Part shown: positions 1 to 9,207 of the stretch, piece by piece
Numbering within the stretch: position 1 is the stretch's first letter
How the letters are laid out: each line of letters starts with the position of its first letter
Translations under genes and position numbers: made by a program
NCBI RefSeq assembly: GCF_000376805.1
Contig: NZ_AQXT01000002.1
Coordinates: forward strand, 620,001 to 684,000
Origin: Henriciella marina DSM 19595
Lineage (GTDB): Bacteria > Pseudomonadota > Alphaproteobacteria > Caulobacterales > Hyphomonadaceae
Direction: 5' to 3'
Length of the DNA stretch: 64,000 nt
The notes under the pieces: generated by a model
Seen by the model: only the letters and a program-made list of their open reading frames with translations
Told to the model about the DNA's origin: nothing
The model's database searches: none

Positions 1-2
1 TT

Positions 3-986
3 CTTGAGATTACCGGCGGGCTCGCGCTTGTCGGTATTCTGGCTCTAACCGCCTGGCGCATTGCAGATGGCGACACCTCGCTTGGCAATTTCGTCGGCGT
101 CATCGGGGCGGTCGCTGTCGCAGCGCCGGAAGTGCGGGCACTCGGTACGCTTAATGCCGTCGCGCAGGAGGGGGGCGCGGCAGCAGACCGTGTCTTCGAG
201 ATTATCGATGCATCGCCCCAGATAAAGGACAGGTCCGATGCCACACCGCTTGAGGCGGCGCGTGGTAGCGTTGAGTTCGACAATGTGCACTTTGCCTACC
301 CGGACGGCTCGCAGGCGCTGAAAGGTCTCTCATTCTCCGCAAATCCGGGTGAAACTGTGGCGCTTGTCGGTCCGTCGGGAGCGGGAAAGTCTACTGTATT
401 CAATCTCCTGCTGAGGTTATATGAACCTGTGTCCGGTACGGTTCTGGTCGATGGCTGTGATGTGCGCAACTATACGGGCGCAAGCCTCAGGCGGGCGACT
501 GCCCTCGTCGCGCAAGAGGCTCTTCTTTTCGACGATACGGTGGCTGCGAATATCGCGCTTGGCCGGATCGGGGCGCGGCGCGAAGAAATCAAGGAAGCTG
601 CGCGGGCTGCCAGTGCGCATGACTTCATTCTCGGTTTGCCGGGTGGCTATGAAGCCCCTTGTGGTGAGATGGGCCGCAATCTGTCGGGCGGGCAGCGCCA
701 GCGTATCGCCCTCGCCAGAGCCATCATCAGGCAGGCGCCTATCCTGCTCCTTGATGAGGCGACCTCGGCGCTAGACGCCGAGAGTGAGGCGAAGGTGCAG
801 GTAGCCCTGGGCGAGTATGCCAAGAACCGCACGACTTTGGTCATTGCTCACAGGCTTTCGACCGTCCGGTCAGCAGACCGGATCGTCGTGCTGGATGATG
901 GCAAGGTTGCTGAAGAAGGTACCCACCAGGAGCTGCTTCGCCACGGAGGCCTCTACAAGCAGCTTGTCGAGCTACAGCTCAGCTAG
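3..986 (+). CDS. ABC exporter, ATP-binding part (5' end outside window)
   Basis: The reading frame is open from the left edge, so this is the C-terminal 327 residues of a fused permease/ATPase of the MsbA-like exporter type. The first 45 or so residues are the end of the membrane domain. The rest is a complete nucleotide-binding domain: Walker A GPSGAGKST near nt 369-395, signature LSGGQRQR near nt 680-705, Walker B ILLLDEAT near nt 740-765, and the switch histidine in IAHRLST. The substrate cannot be told from this half; lipid or drug export is usual for the family. Its stop codon overlaps that of the convergent DsbA-like gene in the shared tetramer CTAG. Confidence 0.93.
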   Translation, partial: LEITGGLALVGILALTAWRIADGDTSLGNFVGVIGAVAVAAPEVRALGTLNAVAQEGGAAADRVFEIIDASPQIKDRSDATPLEAARGSVEFDNVHFAYPDGSQALKGLSFSANPGETVALVGPSGAGKSTVFNLLLRLYEPVSGTVLVDGCDVRNYTGASLRRATALVAQEALLFDDTVAANIALGRIGARREEIKEAARAASAHDFILGLPGGYEAPCGEMGRNLSGGQRQRIALARAIIRQAPILLLDEATSALDAESEAKVQVALGEYAKNRTTLVIAHRLSTVRSADRIVVLDDGKVAEEGTHQELLRHGGLYKQLVELQLS

Positions 987-1651
987 CCGTAGCTTCTCTG
1001 TTGAGGCATCTGTCTGGCTGATGCGCTCAGGAATTTAGCGAGCTTCTCAGAGCTTTCGGCGCCTTGGACGGCGATCTTGCGCATGGCGATATAAGTCGGT
1101 ACCCCGCCGATCCCCATCTCACGGAAGAGGTTCTCTTCCTCGCGGGTCGCCTCTGCATCGGCATCGGAGTTCAACAGCTTCTCCACGATGGCGCGCTCCA
1201 GGCCGATAGACTCGCCGACATCTGCGAGAACCTCATAATCGCCAATGTCGCGCGCATGCTCGAAATAAGCCGAAAAGAGCGCTTCCTTGGCTTCAACGCC
1301 TTTGCCCTGTCCCTGTGCCCAGCGCACCAGACGGTGGGCATCGAAGCTGTTGGGGCGATGGCGGAGCGCGCCGAAGTTGAACGGTATGTCCTCTTCCTTG
1401 CCGAATTCGACGAGGGCCTCACGCATGCTGGCCCAGCGATTGTCTTCGGTTTCGGGGCCGAACTTGCTCGCCATGTAGTCGCGGTAATTGACGCCGCCCT
1501 GCGGGATTGTGGGATCAAGCTCAAATGGCCGGAAGACAAGATCGACATCGACGTCTTCTGCGAGGTCTATGGCTTTTCGAATTCGGCGAAGGCCCAGCCA
1601 GCACCATGGGCAGACGAGGTCGGAAACCATTTCGATTGTTAGCTTGGTCAT
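983..1651 (-). CDS. DsbA-family (FrnE-like) thiol oxidoreductase
   Basis: A 222-residue thioredoxin-fold protein with the redox motif CPWC at residues 14-17 and the cis-proline loop GGVPTY near residue 180, with a helical insertion between them, as in the FrnE / 2-hydroxychromene-2-carboxylate isomerase-like branch of DsbA. There is no signal peptide, so it is likely a cytoplasmic disulfide oxidoreductase or isomerase. The ATG at 1651 was chosen because it gives the usual family N-terminus (MTKLTIEMVSD); the open frame extends 15 codons further upstream. It lies 22 bp behind the DUF2237 gene on the same strand and probably shares its transcript. Confidence 0.9.
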   Translation of the reverse strand: MTKLTIEMVSDLVCPWCWLGLRRIRKAIDLAEDVDVDLVFRPFELDPTIPQGGVNYRDYMASKFGPETEDNRWASMREALVEFGKEEDIPFNFGALRHRPNSFDAHRLVRWAQGQGKGVEAKEALFSAYFEHARDIGDYEVLADVGESIGLERAIVEKLLNSDADAEATREEENLFREMGIGGVPTYIAMRKIAVQGAESSEKLAKFLSASARQMPQQRSYG

Positions 1652-1673
1652 GTTCTTGCCTTTCGGTGCCGCC

Positions 1674-2045
1674 CTAGTGCGTGGACTGTAAGCCATGATC
1701 CTTCAGTGCCTCAAGGGAGGTCACACTGAGGGCGCCTTCATGGGTTGCCTCAAGATCGACCGTCGGGGCCGCGTCTGCAAGTCTTGCCTCTTCCCAGCGA
1801 CCTGCGCAGAGACACCAGCGATCGCCGGGCTTCAGACCCGGAAAGCCGAAGGCTGGCACCGCGCTCGTTAGATCATTGCCCTTGGACTTGCTGAAAGCCA
1901 GAAACTCTGCGGTGACGATTGCGCAGACGGTGTGATTGCCGCGGTCCTCTGGCCCAGTGTTGCAGCAGCCATCGCGGTAGAATCCTGTCTCAGGGTCTCG
2001 TCCGCAAACGGCCAGTTCGGTGCCCAATACATTGCGCGCTTTCAT
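1674..2045 (-). CDS. DUF2237 family protein
   Basis: A 123-residue cytoplasmic protein that matches the DUF2237 family as I know it: N-terminal MKARNVLGTEL, a conserved GFYRDGCC motif around residues 21-28, and C-terminal WCLCAGRW with further conserved cysteines. No enzymatic role is established for the family; members are common in proteobacteria and cyanobacteria. The several conserved Cys residues and the DsbA-like thiol oxidoreductase just downstream may point to a redox link, which is inference only. The start follows a gcctcctg on the plus strand, that is a cAGGAGGc Shine-Dalgarno on the coding strand. Confidence 0.9.
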   Translation of the reverse strand: MKARNVLGTELAVCGRDPETGFYRDGCCNTGPEDRGNHTVCAIVTAEFLAFSKSKGNDLTSAVPAFGFPGLKPGDRWCLCAGRWEEARLADAAPTVDLEATHEGALSVTSLEALKDHGLQSTH

Positions 2046-2131
2046 TTCGGCCTCCTGTGACAGGTCTGACCTAGCGCTTTTGGCGACGTCGTCGAACGAG
2101 GCGTGCAGTCTGCCAGCACGCGAAGGCGAGG

Positions 2132-3118
2132 CTAGATGATTGCGGTTAGGGTGAAGCCTGCAACCAGGATCAGCGCTGCCCAGGCATTTGATTTGAACAC
2201 CATGAGGGCATGATCATCGTCCTGGTTCATTTTATAGATCTGCCATATCGCATGCCCGAAGAAAGCGATCACCGTCAGGGCACCAAGCCGTGTTGCGCCA
2301 TTTGCAGCGACCGCACCGCCAAAGAATGCGGCTGCTGACAGGTAGAAACAGAAAGCGCCGAGAATGGTCTGCTCACCGAGGAGCCGTGCAGTCGACTTCA
2401 CCCCGATCAGAGCATCATCCTCCCGATCCTGCATGGCGTAGATTGTGTCATAGCCGACGGTCCACGCTGCAAAACCGAGATAGAGCAGCACAGTGCCGAA
2501 CGACACGTGCGTCGCCATGGCCGCAGCAACAAGCACGCCCCAATTGATCGTGAATCCAAGCCAGATCTGCGGCCACCAAGTGACGCGCTTCATGAACGGG
2601 TAGGCAGCGATTAGCGGCAGGGCCAGCAGTGCGACGATCTTTGCGTCAAACGGAATGCAGAGCCATGCAATAAAGGCGATGAAGACCTGCAGACCGAGGA
2701 AGATATAGGCTTGGGTGACGGTAACGTCGCCGGCGGGCAGCGGCCGGTTTGCCGTTCTGGCAACTTCGGCGTCGAAGTCGCGATCCTGAATGTCATTCCA
2801 TGTGCAGGCGGCACCGCGCATGGTAACCGCGCCAATAACGATCAGCGCGTCCCACCAGATATCGATCCAGAAGAAACCCGTGTTGATGCGGGTATACGCA
2901 AGAGAGGCGAGCGCCGGGAGCATTACCAGCCAGGTCCCGATAGGGCGGTCCAGTCGCGCCAGGGCAGCATAGGGCCGAAGCGTTTCGGGCAGCGACACAA
3001 GCCAGTTCGGCAGCGCGCTATCTGCAGGTGCCTTTGAGCCAGTTTCGTAGGTCGCTGGCTCAACCGCTTCATTTTCCGGCTGGACCGGTCCTGAACTAGA
3101 TGTCGTCGGATCACTCAT
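2132..3118 (-). CDS. ubiA: 4-hydroxybenzoate polyprenyltransferase
   Basis: A 328-residue integral membrane prenyltransferase that attaches the polyprenyl tail to 4-hydroxybenzoate in ubiquinone synthesis. Both Asp-rich motifs are present: NDIQDRDFD at residues 108-116 and, in the second half, YDTIYAMQDREDD at residues 223-235, which bind Mg-prenyl diphosphate. Seven or more hydrophobic segments follow residue 60. The first 40 residues are a low-complexity polar extension rich in Ser, Pro and Glu, longer than in E. coli UbiA (about 290 aa). The gene is followed downstream by the DUF2237 gene, 86 bp away, and preceded by the aldehyde dehydrogenase gene on the same strand. Confidence 0.95.
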   Translation of the reverse strand: MSDPTTSSSGPVQPENEAVEPATYETGSKAPADSALPNWLVSLPETLRPYAALARLDRPIGTWLVMLPALASLAYTRINTGFFWIDIWWDALIVIGAVTMRGAACTWNDIQDRDFDAEVARTANRPLPAGDVTVTQAYIFLGLQVFIAFIAWLCIPFDAKIVALLALPLIAAYPFMKRVTWWPQIWLGFTINWGVLVAAAMATHVSFGTVLLYLGFAAWTVGYDTIYAMQDREDDALIGVKSTARLLGEQTILGAFCFYLSAAAFFGGAVAANGATRLGALTVIAFFGHAIWQIYKMNQDDDHALMVFKSNAWAALILVAGFTLTAII

Positions 3119-3144
3119 GGTGCCGGTATAACCGCAATCGCACG

Positions 3145-4509
3145 TCAGGCGATAGAGACCGTCTTGCGATTAATAAAGGCCCGAATGCCGTCCTCGGCGA
3201 GCTCCCGGCCATAACCGGATGTCTTCACGCCGCCGAATGGAAGGCGCGGGTCACTTGCCACTTTTGAATTCACAAAAGTTGAGCCGGCCTCGAGGTCTCT
3301 GATGGCTTGGTCCATTTCGGCTCTTTCCGTCGTGCAAATGGACGAGCCAAGTCCGAATGGGCTGTCATTGGCGCGCCTAATGGCATCGGTCAGGCTTGAG
3401 ACCTTCCAGAGCGAGGCAACCGGCCCGAACATCTCTTCATGGGCGGCGGGCGCATTGTCTGGCGCCTCCTCAAGGATCTGCGGGCCGTACCACCAACCGG
3501 TGTCGGGGAGGTCTTTCTGCTCAAAGAGAGGGCGCGCGCCCGCCTTGATCGACTTTTCGACCTGCGAGGCGAGGTCATCGCGAATATCCTTCATGGCGAG
3601 CGGACCGATATTGGTGCCGTCTTCGAGTGGATCACCCACCTTGAGAGCTTTCATTCCCTCGACAAACTTCTCACGGAAATCGTCATAGACGTCTGCGTGA
3701 ACAAAGAAGCGCTTTGCCGCGATACAGGATTGGCCATTGTTCTGGGTGCGTGCGTCAATCGCTGTTTCCACGGCCGCCTCGATATCGGCCGATGGCATGA
3801 CAATGAAAGCGTCGGTGCCGCCAAGCTCCAGCACGGTTGGCTTGATCTCATCGCCCGCAATGCTCGCGACCGAGGCGCCTGCAGGACCGGATCCGGTCAG
3901 GGTCGCGGCCCGAACGCGCCGATCGCGGACCACTTTTTCGACCTGGTCAGAGCCGATCAGCAGCGTCTGGAAACATCCTTCGGGAAAACCTGCTTGCCTA
4001 AATACGTCTTCGATGTTGAGGGCGCAGCGCCAGACATTGGATGCATGTTTCAATAGCCCGACATTGCCCGCCATCAGGGCAGGGGCTGCAAACCGGAACA
4101 CCTGCCAGTACGGGAAATTCCAGGGCATGACGGCCAGCACCGGACCGATCGGCAAGTGGCGCACGAAGGCCTTGCTGGCATCGGTCTTGATCGTCTGGTC
4201 TTCGAGGTATTTGCTCGCGTTCTCAGCGTAATGACGACAGACCCAGGCGCACTTCTTCAGCTCGCCCTGCGCCTGAGAAAGAGGTTTGCCCATCTCAAGG
4301 CTCATCGACGGGCCCCAGTCATCGACATGCGATTCCAGAACGTCGGCAGCTTTCTGCATCAGCCTCGCGCGGTGCTCAAAGCTCGTCAGGCGCCAGTCTT
4401 CGTATCGTCCTTCTGCCCTGGAGAGGGCTGCATCGACATCGACCGGGCTGTGTGGCTCGAAGGTTTCTATCGTCTCTTCGGTGGCGGGATTGATCGAGCT
4501 GACACTCAT
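3145..4509 (-). CDS. NAD(P)-dependent aldehyde dehydrogenase, succinate-semialdehyde type
   Basis: A 454-residue ALDH-superfamily enzyme that oxidises an aldehyde to the acid. The catalytic Cys is C262 in NNGQSCIAAKRF and the general base is E228 in LELGGTDAF; MPWNFPYW near residues 128-135 is the usual conserved stretch of the family. The overall motif pattern and length resemble the short succinate-semialdehyde dehydrogenases (GabD/Sad/YneI type), but the substrate is inferred. The gene sits 26 bp upstream of ubiA and is divergent from rsmE, with only 58 bp between the two starts. Confidence 0.92.
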   Translation of the reverse strand: MSVSSINPATEETIETFEPHSPVDVDAALSRAEGRYEDWRLTSFEHRARLMQKAADVLESHVDDWGPSMSLEMGKPLSQAQGELKKCAWVCRHYAENASKYLEDQTIKTDASKAFVRHLPIGPVLAVMPWNFPYWQVFRFAAPALMAGNVGLLKHASNVWRCALNIEDVFRQAGFPEGCFQTLLIGSDQVEKVVRDRRVRAATLTGSGPAGASVASIAGDEIKPTVLELGGTDAFIVMPSADIEAAVETAIDARTQNNGQSCIAAKRFFVHADVYDDFREKFVEGMKALKVGDPLEDGTNIGPLAMKDIRDDLASQVEKSIKAGARPLFEQKDLPDTGWWYGPQILEEAPDNAPAAHEEMFGPVASLWKVSSLTDAIRRANDSPFGLGSSICTTERAEMDQAIRDLEAGSTFVNSKVASDPRLPFGGVKTSGYGRELAEDGIRAFINRKTVSIA

Positions 4510-4567
4510 AGGGCGGCCTCACTTGTTTTGGCTTAACTCTCTGACAACAGAAGCCTATATGGTCGCT

Positions 4568-5329
4568 ATGAGTTCCTTTCCCCGTCTTTTCGTCGATTCC
4601 CCTCTGAACGAGGGTGAGAAAGCCGCGCTGAGTGACAATCAGTCGAACTATGTGCTGCGGGTCATGCGCCTGTCTGAAGGCGACCCTGTCCGCGTGTTTA
4701 ATGGCCGCGACGGAGAGTGGGTCGCACGTCTCGTTCAGGAGAGTGGGAAGCGGGCTTCGATCGTCCCGGACCGGCAGACGCGGCCACAAGTCGAGACACC
4801 TGATCTCACTTTGTTTTTCGCGCCGCTGAAGAAGACGCGCACCGACTTTGTCGTCGAAAAGGCCTGTGAGCTGGGGGTCCGGAAAATACAGCCCGTGATG
4901 ACCGAGCGCACGCAGTCGAGCCGGGTTCGCCGCGATCGGCTGCAGTCGGTCGTTATCGAGGCGGCAGAACAGACCGAGCGCATGGATGTGCCTGAGGTCT
5001 TCGATGACGTGTCGCTGCAAGCCGCTCTGGAGGCATGGCCTTCTGATCAGCCGCTGTACTATTGCGATGAGGCGGGCGATGCCCGCCCCATGCGTGACGT
5101 CTTAGGAGACGCTGCGCAAGGACCTGCCGGTATCCTGACAGGTCCGGAGGGCGGATTTTCACCGCGAGAAAGAGACTGGATACGAAAACTACAGAATATT
5201 CAGCCGGTTACCCTTGGCCCCCGTATCCTTAGAGCGGAAACAGCTGTTGTCGCTGCGCTGACTCTTTGGCAATCGTGTGTTGGCGACTGGCAGGAACACC
5301 CCTATCTGCCTGAAACCGAAAACGGCTAG
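4568..5329 (+). CDS. rsmE: 16S rRNA (uracil-1498-N3)-methyltransferase
   Basis: A 253-residue SPOUT-class methyltransferase that methylates U1498 of 16S rRNA. An N-terminal PUA-like domain (PRLFVDSPL, then [13 protein letters not shown]) is followed by the knotted SPOUT domain with [12 protein letters not shown] and [11 protein letters not shown] near the C-terminus, the SAM-binding loops. The ATG at 4568 gives the standard N-terminus; another in-frame ATG three codons upstream (4559) is possible. It is followed after 10 bp by gshA, a conserved alphaproteobacterial pairing, so the two are likely co-transcribed. Confidence 0.94.
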   Translation: MSSFPRLFVDSPLNEGEKAALSDNQSNYVLRVMRLSEGDPVRVFNGRDGEWVARLVQESGKRASIVPDRQTRPQVETPDLTLFFAPLKKTRTDFVVEKACELGVRKIQPVMTERTQSSRVRRDRLQSVVIEAAEQTERMDVPEVFDDVSLQAALEAWPSDQPLYYCDEAGDARPMRDVLGDAAQGPAGILTGPEGGFSPRERDWIRKLQNIQPVTLGPRILRAETAVVAALTLWQSCVGDWQEHPYLPETENG

Positions 5330-5339
5330 AGAGGCCGGT

Positions 5340-6719
5340 ATGACGACACCTACGTCCGACATTGATGAGAACGCCGCGCGTATCGAGTCGAAATCCGAGC
5401 TTGTCGAATGGATTGAAGAGGGCTGTACGCCCCGTTCAGACTGGAAGATCGGCACCGAGCACGAGAAGTTCGGCTTCATCAAGGAGGGGCTCCGCCCGCT
5501 TCCCTATGATGGCGAAGTATCTATCCGTGCCATGCTGGATGGACTTGCCGAAAAGTTTGGCTGGGAACCGATTGTCGAGTCGGGCCTGCTGATTGGGCTG
5601 AAAAAGGACGGCGCCAGCGTCAGCCTTGAGCCAGGCGGCCAGTTTGAACTTTCCGGGGCGCCGCTCGAGCATATTCACCAGACCTGCAATGAGGTCGGCG
5701 ACCATCTCAGAGAGGTCCGCGAGATCGCAGATCCACTCGGGATCGGTTTCCTCGGCATGGGGTCTTCGCCGCTCTGGTCGATGGATGAAACGCCGATGAT
5801 GCCCAAGGGGCGTTACGCGATCATGCGGGATTACATGCTCCAGGTCGGCCGTCTTGGCCGTGAGATGATGTTCCGCACGTGTACGGTTCAGGTTAATCTC
5901 GATTTCGCGTCTGAGGCCGACATGGTGAAGAAGTGCCGCGTGTCGCTGGCGCTTCAGCCACTAGGGACCGCTCTATTCGCGAACTCTCCGTTTACTGAAG
6001 GCCGCACGAACGGGTTCCTTTCCTATCGTTCGCACATCTGGACAGACACCGACCCCGATCGCTCGGGCATGCTGCCATTCATGTTTGACGACGGCGCAGG
6101 TTTTGAAAGATATGTTGACTACGCCCTTGATGTACCTATGTATTTTGTGCGCCGCGGCGGTAAGTATCTCGATGCCTCCGGCAAGAGTTTCCGTGACTTC
6201 ATGAATGGCAAGCTGGACATTTTGCCGGGCGAAAAACCCGCCATGGATGATTTCGTGGATCACCTGTCGACCATATTCCCTGAGGTTCGGCTGAAGCGGT
6301 TCCTCGAGATGCGCGGCTCCGATTCTGGCCCGTGGAGTCGGCTCTGCGCCTTCTCCGGTTTCTGGACTGGTATTCTCTATGATCAGGCAGCGCTCGATGC
6401 AGCCTGGGAGCTGGTGAAGGACTGGACTGCGGCTGAGCGCGAATCGGTTCGCCAGTCGGTCCGCGTGCTCGGCCTCAGAACACCGATCCCAGGCGGCCGG
6501 ACGATGCAGGACCTTGCCAAGGACATTCTGATGATCAGCCGCAATGGCCTGAAATCTCGTGCGCGCCTTGGGTCGGCCGGTGATGATGAGACCGGTTTCA
6601 TCTCCGAACTCGACGAGATCGCAGAAAGTGGCCTTACCCCCGCTGACAGATTGCTTGAACTCTATCATGGTGAATGGGGCAGGCGGGTTGAACCAGCCTT
6701 CGAGACACTGGCCTATTAG
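5340..6719 (+). CDS. gshA: Glutamate-cysteine ligase (plant/alphaproteobacterial type)
   Basis: A 459-residue ligase that makes gamma-glutamylcysteine, the first step of glutathione synthesis. It belongs to the class shared by plants and alphaproteobacteria, recognised by [10 protein letters not shown] near residues 37-46, [14 protein letters not shown] near residues 98-112 and the conserved [11 protein letters not shown] near residue 180. Length matches rhizobial GshA. The ATG at 5340 follows GAGAGG at good spacing. Glutathione reductase (gor) lies at 40.9 kb in the same window. Confidence 0.95.
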   Translation: MTTPTSDIDENAARIESKSELVEWIEEGCTPRSDWKIGTEHEKFGFIKEGLRPLPYDGEVSIRAMLDGLAEKFGWEPIVESGLLIGLKKDGASVSLEPGGQFELSGAPLEHIHQTCNEVGDHLREVREIADPLGIGFLGMGSSPLWSMDETPMMPKGRYAIMRDYMLQVGRLGREMMFRTCTVQVNLDFASEADMVKKCRVSLALQPLGTALFANSPFTEGRTNGFLSYRSHIWTDTDPDRSGMLPFMFDDGAGFERYVDYALDVPMYFVRRGGKYLDASGKSFRDFMNGKLDILPGEKPAMDDFVDHLSTIFPEVRLKRFLEMRGSDSGPWSRLCAFSGFWTGILYDQAALDAAWELVKDWTAAERESVRQSVRVLGLRTPIPGGRTMQDLAKDILMISRNGLKSRARLGSAGDDETGFISELDEIAESGLTPADRLLELYHGEWGRRVEPAFETLAY

Positions 6720-6843
6720 ACTGCGATTGCGCTAATCCCGTTACAAATGGCACATCTTTGCTTGAGCCGCGCCAAAACGCGTGGTCAAAGTGACGACTGA
6801 CGAGGCGTGGCTTCACGCGTTCAGAGGTTGAGGGATCAAGCGT

Positions 6844-8670
6844 ATGTTTTCTGTGTTGCTGTCATTGCTGGCCGTGCCGCCACTCGGTTTCACCATGTGG
6901 CAGCTCAGGAAACACCCCAAAGGCCTATACGTCCTGTTCTTTGCAGAAATGTGGGAGCGCTTTTCCTATTACGGGATGCGCGCGCTTCTGATCTTCTATC
7001 TCACCTGGCACTTCCTTTTCGAGAGCAGCTTCTCCCTGACGCTTTATGGCGCCTATGTAGCGCTGGTCTATCTCGGCCCTCTTCTCGGTGGATGGCTGGC
7101 GGACAAGTATATCGGCTTCCGGAAGGCGGTGACGTTCGGGGCGATCCTGCTGGTGGCTGGGCACGGCCTGATGGGCCTGCACGGACCGGCAGCCGTAGAG
7201 ACGCTGAACGTTGACGGCACGGTCTATGAGCTGGAGCGTCCAGAGTACAGCGAAGCGCGCGATCGGTTTATCGTCATTGATGGCGAAGAGATCGCGATCG
7301 ACAGCTTCGTTCAGCCCGAAGAAGGCTCCACGACACGTACTGTGACCTTCACTCAGGGCGGCGCGGAAACAGTTCTGGTGGGGACGCTGGAGCAGGAACG
7401 CAATCCGCTCTTCGCAACAATCCTGTTTGCCGCGCTTGCCCTTATTGTCGCGGGCGTCGGCTTCCTGAAGCCCAACATCTCGACATGTGTCGGCGCGCTC
7501 TATGACCAGGGCGATCGCCGGCGCGATTCTGGCTTCACGCTCTATTACATGGGCATCAATCTTGGCTCGTTCCTTGCCGGGATTTTCTGTGCGCTTGCTG
7601 CGGCAACGCTCGGGTGGTGGGCGGGCTTCGGACTTGCGGCCCTCGGCATGCTCGCCGGTCTCGTCGTATTTGTCTGGGGTCAGGGCTGGCTGGAAGGCCG
7701 CGCAGATCCACCAGCCGACGTCGATCTGAAAACCCCGGTCTTTATGGGTCTGAACCGTGAGTGGCTTGTCTATGGCGCGGGCCTCGCCTTTGCCTTGGCG
7801 GCTTTCTTCCTTCTGCAGATCGCAAGCATCATGACGCTTGCCATGCACGGCGTGTTCGCGGTCGTCACGCTCGGTATCATCGTCTATATGCTGACCAAGC
7901 TCGAGGATGATACGCGCAATGCGATGATCGGCCTCCTGATCCTGACCGTGTCCTCAGTCCTGTTCTGGGCGCTGTTTGATCAGGGGCCAACCTCGCTCAA
8001 CCTCTTTGCGGCGGCACACGTCGATAATCAGGTCATGGGGTCGCCATTCCCGGCGCCTGTGCTCCAGTCGGCTAACCCGCTCTACATTATGTATTTCGCA
8101 CCGCTGATTGCGGTCCTCTGGACCTATCTTGGCAATCGCGGGATTGAGCCGAACAGCTTTATAAAGTTCGGCCTCGCCATGATCCAGATCGGCGCGGGTT
8201 TCTTCGTGCTCAATCTTGGTATCCAGACGGCCGTGCCGGACGCTGACGGCGCGCTCCGGATCTCGGTGCTCTTCATCATGTTGATGTACCTGCTCCATAC
8301 GACAGGTGAAATCTTCCTGTCGCCGGTTGGTCTTTCTGCCGTGACCAAGCTTTCGGCCAAACAGATCGTGGGCTTCATGATGGGCTACTGGTTCCTTGCT
8401 TCATCCTACGCGAACGTTATCGCGGCTGGGATCGCGCAGGCGACGCAAGTGCCCGAAGGGGCTCCTGCCGAAGAAAGCCTCGCGGCATACAATGCGGTCT
8501 ACCTGCAGCTTGGCGGCGCCGCTGTCGCGCTCGGAGTTGTGCTCATTGTTCTCAGCCCATGGCTTCGCAACCTGACCAAGCATGCCGAACGCAGCCACGG
8601 GCCCGGCGACAAGGAACGCCGCGCTGAGGTAGATCCTTCCGGTGTCTCGATGGACCGGACGCAAAGCTAG
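6844..8670 (+). CDS. POT/PTR-family proton-coupled peptide transporter
   Basis: A 608-residue inner-membrane transporter that imports di- and tripeptides with protons. Motifs typical of the family are FFAEMWERFSYYGMRALL near residues 34-51 (ExxERFxYY), GGWLADKYIGFRKA near residue 85 and YYMGINLGSF near residue 235. Between the early and middle membrane segments there is a polar insertion of about 70 residues (nt about 7200-7400), a periplasmic or cytoplasmic loop larger than in E. coli DtpA. The start at 6844 gives a short hydrophobic lead before the conserved KHPKGLYVLFF block; ATG 6895 is an alternative. A strong terminator follows. Confidence 0.93.
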   Translation: MFSVLLSLLAVPPLGFTMWQLRKHPKGLYVLFFAEMWERFSYYGMRALLIFYLTWHFLFESSFSLTLYGAYVALVYLGPLLGGWLADKYIGFRKAVTFGAILLVAGHGLMGLHGPAAVETLNVDGTVYELERPEYSEARDRFIVIDGEEIAIDSFVQPEEGSTTRTVTFTQGGAETVLVGTLEQERNPLFATILFAALALIVAGVGFLKPNISTCVGALYDQGDRRRDSGFTLYYMGINLGSFLAGIFCALAAATLGWWAGFGLAALGMLAGLVVFVWGQGWLEGRADPPADVDLKTPVFMGLNREWLVYGAGLAFALAAFFLLQIASIMTLAMHGVFAVVTLGIIVYMLTKLEDDTRNAMIGLLILTVSSVLFWALFDQGPTSLNLFAAAHVDNQVMGSPFPAPVLQSANPLYIMYFAPLIAVLWTYLGNRGIEPNSFIKFGLAMIQIGAGFFVLNLGIQTAVPDADGALRISVLFIMLMYLLHTTGEIFLSPVGLSAVTKLSAKQIVGFMMGYWFLASSYANVIAAGIAQATQVPEGAPAEESLAAYNAVYLQLGGAAVALGVVLIVLSPWLRNLTKHAERSHGPGDKERRAEVDPSGVSMDRTQS

Positions 8671-8696
8671 GCTGCAACAATTCAAACTACTTGCAG

Positions 8697-8734
8697 ATCC
8701 CCGCGAGGCACTGCCTCGTGGGGATTTTTATTTT
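8697..8734 (+). terminator. Rho-independent terminator after the peptide transporter gene
   Basis: A nearly perfect inverted repeat, ATCCCCGCGAGGCA at 8697-8710 against TGCCTCGTGGGGAT at 8712-8725, with a single G-U pair, is followed by a T-rich run broken by one A (8725-8734). It lies 26 bp after the transporter stop codon. Confidence 0.88.
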
Positions 8735-8808
8735 AAGGGAACCTATTCCACACATTGCCAGCTCAACCCCAGGATCATAACCTTCAAGCTTACTTGGAGG
8801 GCGTTGGA

Positions 8809-9207
8809 ATGATCAGAGTTGCTTTGTTAGCAATGAGCGTAGTTGTTTTCGGTGTAACTGCGGATGCTCAAAGCGATGCTGATGAAGATGCAGTGCCGAT
8901 TGTGCCACCGGTCCCGACCTATCCGCCCATGGCTGCCATGCTCGGACTTGAGGGCTATTGCGAGGTCAGGTTTTCCGTTGACGAAAACGGTTACACGTTC
9001 AGCCTGACGACATCCTGCACACAGCCAATATTTTGCTATCAATCAAAAAAAGCCGTTTCGCTAGCACAGTTTGAGCCCAAACGGGTCGGTGGCCGCGCTT
9101 TGCCCCGCTTCAACGTGGTTTACCCGCTGGAGTACCGTTTGGAAGGCGAAGTCAGCGAAATCAATATGAGCAGCTTTGGGCCCTGCGATGAGAGGGCCGT
9201 GTCCTAG
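8809..9207 (+). CDS. Secreted TonB C-terminal-like protein
   Basis: A 132-residue protein with a signal peptide (residues 1-20, ending near TADAQS) and one domain resembling the TonB C-terminal fold: PTYPPMAAMLGLEGYCEVRFSVDENG, then AQFEPKRVGGRALPRFNVVYPLEYRL. Stand-alone copies of this domain without the membrane anchor and Pro-rich linker are common in Caulobacterales; their partners are mostly unknown. Four cysteines in the mature part may form disulfides in the periplasm. The ATG at 8809 follows GGAGG at 8797-8801. The stop overlaps that of tldD in a shared CTAG. Confidence 0.85.
   Translation: MIRVALLAMSVVVFGVTADAQSDADEDAVPIVPPVPTYPPMAAMLGLEGYCEVRFSVDENGYTFSLTTSCTQPIFCYQSKKAVSLAQFEPKRVGGRALPRFNVVYPLEYRLEGEVSEINMSSFGPCDERAVS

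Noticed and set aside
1064-1642. A 192-codon open frame antisense to the DsbA-like gene
   Set aside because: The DsbA-like gene on the minus strand has clear motifs; this frame has none.
6925-7848. A 307-codon open frame antisense to the peptide transporter
   Set aside because: Composition is Arg/Glu/Gln-rich as expected from reverse-reading hydrophobic codons; it has no recognisable motif.
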